Shown piece after piece: positions 1 through 8,412 of a stretch of DNA of 64,000 nucleotides. Location of the stretch: positions 6,326,501-6,390,500 of the forward strand of contig NC_085128.1 in the NCBI RefSeq assembly GCF_030269925.1, in the 5' to 3' direction. The DNA is from Bombyx mori (lineage: Eukaryota; Arthropoda; Insecta; Lepidoptera; Bombycidae). The notes under the pieces were generated by a model. That model searched no databases. It was given only the letters and a program-made list of their open reading frames with translations, and was not told where the DNA came from. Positions within the stretch are counted from its first letter, which is position 1. Each line of letters opens with the position of its first letter. The translations under genes and the position numbers were made by a program.

Positions 1-2322
1 ATCGCGCATCGCCCGGATATACTCGACATAGCGTTATTAAAAAACGTAACTCTGCGCTTACACTCGATCGAAGTAGTTTCAGAGTTAGATTCAGACCACC
101 GTCCCGTCGTTATGAAGCTCGGTCGCGCTCCCGATTCCATTCCCGTCACGAGGACTGTGGTGGATTGGCACACGCTGGGCGTCAGCCTGGCTGAATCTGA
201 TCTACCATCGCTCCCGTTTAGCCCGGACTCTACCCCGTCTCCTCAGGATACCGCTGAAGCCATAGACATCTTAACGTCACACATCACCTCGACATTAGAT
301 AGGTCATCGAAACAAGTTGTAGCGGAGGACTTCCTTCACCGCTTCAAATTGTCCGACGATATTAGGGAGCTCCTAAGAGCTAAGAACGCCTCAATACGCG
401 CCTACGACAGGTATCCTACCGCGGAAAATCGTATTCGAATGCGTGCCCTACAACGCGACGTAAAGTCTCGCATCGCCGAAGTCCGAGATGCCAGATGGTC
501 TGATTTCTTAGAAGGACTCGCGCCCTCCCAAAGGTCTTACTACCGCCTAGCTCGTACTCTCAAATCGGATACGGTAGTAACTATGCCTCCCCTCGTAGGC
601 CCCTCAGGCCGACTCGCGGCGTTCGATGATGACGAAAAAGCAGAGCTGCTGGCCGATACATTGCAAACCCAGTGCACGCCCAGCACTCAATCCGTGGACC
701 CTGTTCATGTAGAATTAGTAGACAGTGAGGTAGAACGCAGAGCCTCCTTGCCACCCTCTGATGCGTTACCACCCGTCACCCCGATGGAAGTTAAAGACTT
801 GATCAAAGACCTACGTCCTCGCAAGGCTCCCGGTTCCGACGGTATATCCAACCGCGTTATTAAACTTCTACCCGTCCAACTCATCGTGATGTTGGCATCT
901 ATTTTCAATGCCGCTATGGCAAACTGTATCTTTCCCGCGGTGTGGAAAGAAGCGGACGTTATCGGCATACATAAACCCGGTAAACCAAAAAATCATCCGA
1001 CGAGCTACCGCCCGATTAGCCTCCTCATGTCTCTAGGCAAACTGTATGAGCGTCTGCTCTACAAACGCCTCAGAGACTTCGTCTCATCCAAGGGCATTCT
1101 TATCGATGAACAATTCGGATTCCGTACAAATCACTCATGCGTTCAACAGGTGCACCGCCTCACGGAGCACATTCTTGTGGGGCTTAATCGACCAAAACCG
1201 TTATACACGGGAGCTCTCTTCTTCGACGTCGCAAAAGCGTTCGACAAAGTCTGGCACAATGGTTTGATTTTCAAACTATTCAACATGGGCGTGCCGGATA
1301 GTCTCGTGCTCATCATACGGGACTTCTTGTCGAACCGCTCTTTTCGATATCGAGTCGAGGGAACCCGCTCCTCCCCACGACCTCTCACAGCTGGAGTCCC
1401 GCAAGGCTCTGTCCTCTCACCCCTCCTATTTAGCTTATTCGTCAACGATATTCCCCGGTCGCCGCCGACCCATTTAGCTTTATTCGCCGACGACACGACT
1501 GTTTACTATTCTAGTAGAAATAAGTCCCTAATCGCGAAGAAGCTTCAGAGCGCAGCCCTAGCCCTAGGACAGTGGTTCCGAAAATGGCGCATAGACATCA
1601 ACCCAGCGAAAAGTACTGCGGTGCTATTTCAGAGGGGAAGCTCCACACGGATTTCCTCCCGGATTAGGAGGAGGAATCTCACACCCCCGATTACTCTCTT
1701 TAGACAACCCATACCCTGGGCCAGGAAGGTCAAGTACCTGGGCGTTACCCTGGATGCATCGATGACATTCCGCCCGCATATAAAATCAGTCCGTGACCGT
1801 GCCGCGTTTATTCTCGGTAGACTCTACCCCATGATCTGTAAGCGGAGTAAAATGTCCCTTCGGAACAAGGTGACACTTTACAAAACTTGCATAAGGCCCG
1901 TCATGACTTACGCGAGTGTGGTGTTCGCTCACGCGGCCCGCACACACATAGACACCCTCCAATCCCTACAATCCCGCTTTTGCAGGTTAGCTGTCGGGGC
2001 TCCGTGGTTCGTGAGGAACGTTGACCTACACGACGACCTGGGCCTCGAATCAATTCGGAAATACATGAAGTCAGCGTCGCAACGATACTTCGATAAGGCT
2101 ATGCGTCATGATAATCGCCTTATCGTTGCCGCCGCTGACTACTCCCCGAATCCTGATCATGCAGGAGCCAGTCACCGTCGACGCCCTAGACACGTCCTTA
2201 CGGATCCATCAGATCCAATAACCTTTGCATTAGATGCCTTCAGCTCTAATACTAGGGGCAGGCTTAGGGACCCCGGTAACCGTACTCTTCGAACTCGACA
2301 AAGAGGTCGACGTGCAACCTAA
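1..2322 (+). CDS. LINE ORF2 C-terminal part: endonuclease end plus reverse transcriptase
   Basis: The frame is open without a stop from base 1 to TAA at 2320-2322. The first ATG, at 112, is internal and not a true start. In order: the endonuclease SDH motif (about 88-99), a linker, and reverse transcriptase with RKAPGSDG, YRPISLLMSLGKLYERLL, EQFGFR, DVAKAFDKVWH, AGVPQGSVLSPLL, the catalytic FADD box (about 1480-1495) and KYLGVTLD. A basic C-terminal tail ends in RGRRAT. The protein would nick the target and copy its own RNA into the nick. All RT core motifs are present, so the copy may encode an active enzyme if the unseen 5' part is intact. Confidence 0.9.
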   Translation: MAHRPDILDIALLKNVTLRLHSIEVVSELDSDHRPVVMKLGRAPDSIPVTRTVVDWHTLGVSLAESDLPSLPFSPDSTPSPQDTAEAIDILTSHITSTLDRSSKQVVAEDFLHRFKLSDDIRELLRAKNASIRAYDRYPTAENRIRMRALQRDVKSRIAEVRDARWSDFLEGLAPSQRSYYRLARTLKSDTVVTMPPLVGPSGRLAAFDDDEKAELLADTLQTQCTPSTQSVDPVHVELVDSEVERRASLPPSDALPPVTPMEVKDLIKDLRPRKAPGSDGISNRVIKLLPVQLIVMLASIFNAAMANCIFPAVWKEADVIGIHKPGKPKNHPTSYRPISLLMSLGKLYERLLYKRLRDFVSSKGILIDEQFGFRTNHSCVQQVHRLTEHILVGLNRPKPLYTGALFFDVAKAFDKVWHNGLIFKLFNMGVPDSLVLIIRDFLSNRSFRYRVEGTRSSPRPLTAGVPQGSVLSPLLFSLFVNDIPRSPPTHLALFADDTTVYYSSRNKSLIAKKLQSAALALGQWFRKWRIDINPAKSTAVLFQRGSSTRISSRIRRRNLTPPITLFRQPIPWARKVKYLGVTLDASMTFRPHIKSVRDRAAFILGRLYPMICKRSKMSLRNKVTLYKTCIRPVMTYASVVFAHAARTHIDTLQSLQSRFCRLAVGAPWFVRNVDLHDDLGLESIRKYMKSASQRYFDKAMRHDNRLIVAAADYSPNPDHAGASHRRRPRHVLTDPSDPITFALDAFSSNTRGRLRDPGNRTLRTRQRGRRAT

Positions 2323-2547
2323 CCCATGCATCAGCCCGCTGAGTTTCTCGCCGGATCTTCTCAGCGGGTCGCGATTCCGATCCGGTAGTAGATTCATTCG
2401 CGAAACAATTGCTCTTGAGTTGTTAGGTCTCCTTCGGAGGCGCTCGGGCAGTTGTTAGCAAATCCCACCCCTCTTGGCTGAGCCTTTGCTCGCCCACCTG
2501 TCCTGGTGAAACTGGAAAGGCCTTCGGGCCTCCAGTAAACTTTCAAT

Positions 2548-2622
<75 letters not shown>
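1..2622 (+). mobile_element. Jockey-like non-LTR retrotransposon, 5' part outside window
   Basis: The left edge of the window lies inside the element: reading frame 1 is already open at base 1 and encodes the end of an apurinic-type endonuclease (LDSDHRPVV). The reverse transcriptase follows, then a 3' UTR from 2323, then a pure run of 72 A at 2551-2622. An uninterrupted ORF with an unbroken long A tail indicates a recent insertion. The 5' end and the target-site repeat cannot be judged here. Its 3' UTR (CTGAGTTTCTCGCCGGATCT..) recurs as fragments near 14.3, 45.5, 46.8, 52.5, 59.6 and 61.6 kb. The clade call is from RT motifs read by eye. Confidence 0.9.
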
Positions 2623-2623
<1 letters not shown>

Positions 2624-3600
2624 CAGTACTTCGATGGATCGGAAGGATCCGTAATGACGTGCTTAGGGCCGATTTTTGTAGTTTACCTGAATATTTGACA
2701 GACTTGGATTTAGCTGCCTTTGGTTTTATAGGCCTCATTTGATCTAATTTATTGCAATCTAAATATTCAAATTAATTTTGCTACAGCAATGGAAACACAG
2801 AAAATACTTCGAACTGAATCTCACATCACATAATAATTGGTTTTGGAAATCAGAACTAGAAAGACGATTACTGTATTGCATTAAGCGTCCTCTAGCTTAT
2901 ATCCTAAGCGCTGGTGGTAGGACGTATTGTGGTCCCGCATGACCAAGGCCAGTAGCAGGCATATAGACTAATGAAATATGATCTGGGCATACCGTGTATA
3001 TTTATTTAACTGTAAGTAGTACTAACATAATATGTTAATCATAATAATAAGTTACAACTAGATTGCTAACGGAACCCCCCACTCTTTAATAGACTTTATA
3101 TTAGAATCTTCACTTTGTTGTTTAAGTACCAACACGTCAAATAGCACGCTGTCAATCAAAAGCACACGTGAGATCATTCAGCTTGCATGTTCGCGTGTCA
3201 GTCATTTCTCTCCAATAATTGCATTAGAAGAATGAACGATACATCTTGATGGCACGGCTTGTATCTCATCTACAAAATTTGTTCAGTATTAGATCTTATA
3301 GCTCAATGAAGAGTTTGCCTTCGTACTCTTCGGAAAATAAAGTTTAAGAAGGTTAACCAGGCTAATCAAAGTTTGACTGCGTTCATAGAAATTTATTTTC
3401 GTCATTGTACTATTCTTCGAACGTAATAAATTGATACATAATTTAAGTTTCTTAATTTTGCTTTACAGATATTTTATATACAATTAATTCGATATTATAA
3501 ATTGAAGAAAGTGTTGCAAGCATTTGTTACATGTCGTTGAATAATTTAACTGCCTATGTAATTGGAATGAATGGAATGAAAGAGCCTTGGTATTGCTTGA
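2623..3600. other. AT-rich intergenic sequence
   Basis: No convincing gene was found. A short open stretch right after the A tail (about 2623-2740, VLRWIGRIRNDVLRADFCSL) looks coding-like but I do not recognise it; it may be the edge of an older repeat. From about 3536 to 3600 the sequence is the upstream promoter block that genes 1, 2 and 3 share. Confidence 0.5.
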
Positions 3601-3613
3601 CACTTGATAACAA

Positions 3614-3649
3614 TATAAAAGACACAAGAATTCTGAAATGTGTATCAGT
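3614..3649 (+). promoter_or_regulatory. Core promoter of CPR gene 1
   Basis: TATAAAAG lies at 3614-3621 and a TCAGT initiator at 3645-3649, with its A 33 bp from the TATA start. That leaves a 5' UTR of about 25 nt. The 80 bp upstream match genes 2 and 3. Confidence 0.8.
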
Positions 3650-3671
3650 TCACACAGTGATCGAAGTAAAA

Positions 3672-4773
3672 ATGGTTTCTAAGGTGTGTATCGAACTATA
3701 ATTAATATAATATCACTTGAAAAATATTTAGAACGGCTCCATCCACGGCTAGCCTACAATTTGTTTATTAGTTCTGACATATTATGCTCTATGACTGTTC
3801 TGGTAAATTGCTTCCAAAGAAAACGGAGTACAGCTCATCCCTATCTCTTAAAAAATATTTTTTGATACTGGTGACCTCTTGTGAGTCCGCACGGGTAGGT
3901 ACCACCACCATGCCTATTTCTGCCGTGAAGCAGTAATGCGTTTCGGTTTGAAGGGTGGGTCAGCCTTTGAGCCTATATAGAAACCTTAGAACTCATATCT
4001 CAAGATGGGTGGCGGCATTTACGTTGTAGATATTTATGGGCTCCGGTAACTACTTAACTATAGGTGGGCCGTGAGCTCGTCCACCCATCTTTGCAATAAA
4101 AATAAAACATTAAATTTATTACTTGTTCATTTGGGGTTAGGCGATTACCGGAGCCCGTGGAGATCGCAACGTCGATGTCACCACTCACCTTGAGATATGA
4201 GATCTTAGTTGCAACTGTATCGTCTAACAATTATTAAAAGCCAGAATCGAAATTTTCCAGATTGTCTTGTTCGTCGCTTTGGTCGGTGCTGTATCCGCTG
4301 AGCACGCCTTCTCCTCCCAACACATCCACAAATATGACGGTCACCATGAACCCGTACACCACGGACACCATCATGATTACTACGTGAGTGAAGTACTAAT
4401 TGAACTCGATCACATAAACTGATATTAAGACATTTTGAATAAATAAAAAATTTTCGATTCAGACTCACCCTAAATTCGACTTCGAGTACAAAGTGAGCGA
4501 CCCTCACACCGGCGACCACAAGAGTCAGCACGAGTCCCGCGACGGTGACGTCGTCAAGGGGTATTACTCGCTGCACCAACCTGACGGTTCCATCAGACAC
4601 GTCGACTATCACGGCGATCATCACTCTGGGTGAGAAACATTACGAAAGTTCATGAAACTACTCTCTAATATGATTCTGATAACGGTTATACAGCAGCGAT
4701 TATATCTTACAGGTTCCATGCTGACGTCAAATACAGCACTCACCATATTGTTCCCCATCATCATCATTACTAA
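3672..4773 (+). CDS. CPR gene 1: RR-2 cuticular protein, 120 aa
   Basis: Exons 3672-3683, 4261-4383, 4463-4629 and 4713-4773 have GT-AG borders and sum to 121 codons. Exon 1 encodes only MVSK; the signal peptide continues in exon 2 and probably ends at AVSA before EHAF. Residues 18-45 are His-rich ([20 protein letters not shown]). Residues 46-105 form the RR-2 chitin-binding domain ([48 protein letters not shown]), split by a phase-2 intron in the HSGG codon run. The tail is HHHHY. RR-2 proteins are secreted by epidermis and bind chitin in the procuticle. AATAAA is at 4835-4840. Intron 1 holds Bm1 pieces. The closest relative in the window is gene 2. Family call firm; numbered identity unknown. 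Confidence 0.93.
3866..4109 (+). repeat. Bm1 SINE, 5'-truncated, in intron 1 of CPR gene 1
   Basis: The body starts at ACTGGTGACCTCTTGTGAG and ends in an A-rich tail. The tRNA-like head is absent. Confidence 0.85.
4127..4216 (-). repeat. Bm1 SINE fragment, inverted next to the previous copy
   Basis: A degenerate 3' piece of Bm1 (GGCGATTACCGGAGCCC..CACCTTGAGATATGA) lies about 20 bp beyond the + copy and only 45 bp before exon 2. The two copies form an imperfect inverted pair within the intron. Confidence 0.7.
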
Positions 4774-6013
4774 GCTGCTCACGGTTTTCTGTTTTCCACA
4801 AAATTAACTGTTGCGTATTTGTATTATAAATTAAAATAAATTAAATACGATAATGAACTAAACGAGACTTTTGTCTTTTTTTTTTGTCACCTAGAATGAT
4901 TGAAATAGCACTTTTTAGAATGTAATGGAATAAATAGCTCTTCATTGTGCTATCATTAATTGGTAGTAAAGAACTTAACACAATTTGAATTTTTTTACAA
5001 TGTTCGATTAATATAGAACTCAAAAATCACGTGGAAATTTATTATGAAAAAGAATTTACCTATATAAAAGTAAATAATGCAGAGTAACAGAGCCTAATCA
5101 ATAAATCCGGTCGTGCTGCCTGTTTTTTGTTTATTCATTGCACAAACCGAAGACGAACGATTATCGACGACTGATATAGTATTATCAAAGTACGAGAAAT
5201 GACGCGTTATTTAGGATAATCCACCACCTGTAGATAGGTTGGTAGGTAGCAACCAGTTTTTTTTTTAATTCTTTATCAGAGCCATACATACACCTATTAG
5301 GTTAAGTCGGCTAGCAACCACTTTAAAGGATGAGATTGTCATTACAGGTTAAAGTTCAGGCTTTGTCCACATGTCTCAAGGTGGGTGGCGGTATTCACAT
5401 TGTGATGCCTATGAGTTCCGATAACTGAAATTACAATAATCTATTAAATGGAAATATCACCAACCAGAGCCGTGTATGCTGGCTCGAGATGCTATGATGT
5501 CTGTGGATTCCGGGAGTATTGAATATCACATTGACTGTAACATGGAAAAATTTAATTAGAGCATGCATTTAAAAAACAACACAGTGGGTGGTATTTTAAT
5601 ACAACTTTATAGTGCAGCTCTTGGTATCTTAGTCCAAACTTGAATTCATCTACCTACATTGTGGTGGAATTCTCTCAAGTCTCACAATGATAAACGATAG
5701 GTCATAATGATGAAAGATAAACGATAGTTTCAGCTCTAGAGAGAAAACATTATTTGTTGTTCCATCTCAACGTGAATTCAATCTGTTTCATTGTTTCTGA
5801 AATAGTAGTGGACATGTTAAATTATTCACCAAAAAATGTTAGGTGCGTCTGAGAGACTCGATGGCCATGACGACCATTGCTTTGCCAACCTATGGGGACA
5901 AAACCTTGTCTTAGTTGAGTTCTGCTTCATCTAAGGCTCAGAAGTGGGTTATTGAGCGACGCTTAATTGGCTCAACTCCAGCATTCCCCTATCGCTCTTA
6001 ACGCATTGATGTA

Positions 6014-6140
6014 AGTTTTTTTTTCTCTAGTAGGCAGACGAGCATACGGCCCACCTGATGGTGAGTGGTTACCGTCGCCCATGGACTTCAGCAATGCCAG
6101 GGGCAGAGCCGTAGCATACCTAGCCAAGCCGCTGCGTACC
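6014..6140 (+). repeat. Dispersed silkworm repeat (AGGCAGACGAGCATACGGCCC family)
   Basis: The core AGGCAGACGAGCATACGGCC, then GATGGTGAGTGGTTACC and GCCAAGCCGCTGC, recurs at 20785-21067 (+), 23874-23915 (+), 43669-43760 (-) and 61400-61500 (+). It is preceded by a T run. I do not recognise the family name. Confidence 0.7.
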
Positions 6141-6350
6141 TAGTTCGGCGACTTCTCTGTAACCCAAAATCTTTGTTATAATAAGCTATGAAACGCAATG
6201 GGTAACAACAGTCTAAGTCTTTAGAGATGAATGAAAACAATTATTAGACAGAATCCAGGTACGAAAAGAATGCTGTACAAAGACCCTGTCAAAAAGGCCC
6301 TAAAAAATTATGTTCGTTGCTTCTCCGAAGTTTTACACTTTATACATAAA

Positions 6351-6552
6351 GTAGCGACCCGCCCTCGCTTCGCTTCGGAAACATTAAAACACACATGAAA
6401 CAAAAAAAAAATTAAAAAAGTAGCCTATGTTCATCAGGGACAATGTCGGCTTCTAATGGAAAAAGAATTTTTCAAATCGGTCCAGTAGTTTCAGAGCCTA
6501 TTCGAAACAAACAAACAAACAAATCTTTCCTCTTTATAATATTAGTATAGAC
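6351..6552 (+). repeat. Lepidopteran dispersed repeat ending TTATAATATTAGTATAGA
   Basis: It contains AATCGGTCCAGTAGTTTCAG, an ACAA microsatellite and the TTATAATATTAGTATAG end. Repeats with this end are common in moth genomes; whether they are RTE-type SINE or Helitron tails cannot be settled here. A related end occurs at about 33740-33765. Confidence 0.55.
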
Positions 6553-6689
6553 TACATCCGCAATCTTCAGCAGTTTTGAATTATTAATCTCTTTAGCTGT
6601 AGATGATTATTACAACCAACGAGTGAAAGAAACTAAAACTATTAAGCACCTTCGAAAAAAGCCAGCAACAGTAAGTAGGTACATGCTAC

Positions 6690-6830
6690 CAAACTGTCGC
6701 AATTGTTATTTTACCATTGATTACTTTAACTACCTATGAAATCATAATCGAAGGAACCTTGATACAGTTTCACTGACATAATATGAAAAAAGTCGAGAAT
6801 TACACCACAAGTATCAGTTTTCATTATGAG
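6690..6830 (+). promoter_or_regulatory. Decayed promoter of the CPR pseudogene
   Basis: This is recognisably the block shared by genes 1-3 (TTTAACTACCTATGAAAT, GGAACCTTGATA, then ATCAGTTTTC). The TATA site has become ATAATATGAAAAAAG and the following ATG is no longer in an MVSK context. The promoter therefore looks dead. Confidence 0.6.
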
Positions 6831-7360
6831 TTATGACACACTTCCACCATGCTCACTAAGTTATTGTTAAGACTAAGAAATTGAACAATTCGATTTTAGT
6901 AGGACATCCCATTGACCCATGAGTGATGATTATTAATTTTAAAATAACGAATTTTTTTGGTCTTCAAATTTAACTTATTAAGACCCTTACTTTAAACAAG
7001 ATAATCAATTAATTGGAAGTATTACTAGAAATAGAAATCGCATGGGCTGTGATTATACTCATCTCACTTATTTATGCCGCAAAGCATTTATTAATTCCAG
7101 CTTAAAAAGTAGGATAGCACAACTAGTATTACTTACAATGCTACCGAAACATCCATCTCATATCTCCAGACGGGCAATTACCCTTTCGGATGGATTCGCC
7201 GGCTACTCAACATCAGTTGTTTTTCCAGATTCTTATTGTAATAGTGTCATTGAGTGTCGTATCCGCTGAGCAAGCGTTCCTCCACAAGTACGATCATCAC
7301 CATGAGCCCCTGTATAATGGACACCATCATAACTACTATGTGTGTGCACATTTATCACAC

Positions 7361-7754
7361 TTTTTTTTATTGCTTAGATGGGTCGACGAGCTCACAGCCC
7401 ATCTGGTGTTAAGTGATTACTGGAGCCCATAGACATCCACAACGTAAATGCGCCACCCACCTTGAGATATAAGTTCTAAGGTCTCAAGTATAGTGACAAC
7501 GGCTGCCCCACCCTTCAAACCGAAACGCATTACTGCTTCACGGCAGAAATAGGCAGGGCGGTGCTACCTACTCGTGCAGACTCACAAGCGGTCCTACCGC
7601 TTTGATTTCTATTACACGATGCTATTCCTTCACCGTGGAAGTCAATCGTAAACATTTGTTGAGTACGTATTTCATTAGAAAAATTGGTACCCGCGTGAGA
7701 TTCGAACACCGGTGAATCGCTCAACACGAATGCACGGGCGTCTTATCCGTTAGG
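7361..7754 (-). repeat. Bm1 SINE, main part, interrupted at its A box
   Basis: The copy runs tail to head on the - strand. Its last 23 bp (GCCACGACGACTT on the + strand) lie beyond the LINE insertion, at 11848-11871. TTATCACAC occurs at 7352-7360 and again at 11919-11927, so these 9 bp are the likely Bm1 target-site repeat around the whole stack. Confidence 0.85.
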
Positions 7755-7755
7755 G

Positions 7756-8412
7756 AAGGGGAAGGGGAAAGGGAAAACTTCCCAGCCCCCTCCCCCTTCC
7801 CACTCCGCTCCGTCTGCTGTGGTGGTGGAGGCACTGCCATCGGCGTCTACGCTGATGGCTCAGGCCAACCCGCCACGGCAGTCAAATAAATCCAAACCTA
7901 CTCCTGCTCCCCGTGGTCGTACCACTGCTGGTATTTCATTACCTCAACCACGCCCGACTAGCGGCCCTACGTCCACCAAAAGGGAGAAGAATAAAAGGAA
8001 GAAGACAAAAAGGAAGCTAAAAAAAAGGGAGGAAAGAGAAAGATTAAGGGGTATATCTGAGCCTATAGTGCCAGAACCCCAACCAACCAACACTGAAACC
8101 ATGGAGGTCTCCGAGGCCTCCCTTACTGCCCAACCGACATCAAGTCAACCATTGCCTTCAGCCCTTCCGGGCGAAGGCAATACTAATAACAAATTAAATA
8201 GCCAGCCCCCCCTTCCCCCCCGCCCTCAGCGCGAGCGCCGCAGCGGTCGACAGGCCTCCCAGCCTGCCGGCTTTGCTGCATGGCTGCTCGCTCTGTGGGA
8301 AAAATTGTCCGAGGTGATCTCCGGAGTAATCCGTGAGATCGCCTCGGGAGCCAGTCCCTTCGGGGCGCTCCTGTCGGGGTTCTACCGAATGATTGCGCAG
8401 TTCAATGGCTAG
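7756..8412 (+). CDS. LINE ORF1, C-terminal part only
   Basis: The frame is open from the 5' junction of the insertion to TAG at 8410-8412, with no plausible ATG start, so ORF1 is truncated by the insertion event. The visible part is low-complexity: Pro/Ser/Thr-rich, a Lys/Arg block (KREKNKRKKTKRKLKKREER), and a hydrophobic end (WLLALWEKLSEVISGVIREI). Jockey ORF1 proteins bind element RNA, usually with CCHC knuckles; none is visible here, and they would lie in the missing part. It overlaps ORF2 by 8 nt (AATGGCTAG), which suits translation by stop-and-restart. Confidence 0.75.
   Translation, partial: KGKGKGKTSQPPPPSHSAPSAVVVEALPSASTLMAQANPPRQSNKSKPTPAPRGRTTAGISLPQPRPTSGPTSTKREKNKRKKTKRKLKKREERERLRGISEPIVPEPQPTNTETMEVSEASLTAQPTSSQPLPSALPGEGNTNNKLNSQPPLPPRPQRERRSGRQASQPAGFAAWLLALWEKLSEVISGVIREIASGASPFGALLSGFYRMIAQFNG

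Larger units (their letters stand above)
4841..6700. other. Intergenic region with repeat relics
   Basis: No gene is supported. It holds a worn Bm1 (+) scrap at about 5338-5426 (CTCAAGGTGGGTGGCGGTATT) and the two dispersed repeats listed at 6014-6140 and 6351-6552. The rest is AT-rich without recognisable content. Confidence 0.55.

Noticed and set aside
2623..2750. Open stretch VLRWIGRIRNDVLRADFCSL after the A72 tail
   Set aside because: Too short and unrecognised; no splice or promoter signals to support a gene.
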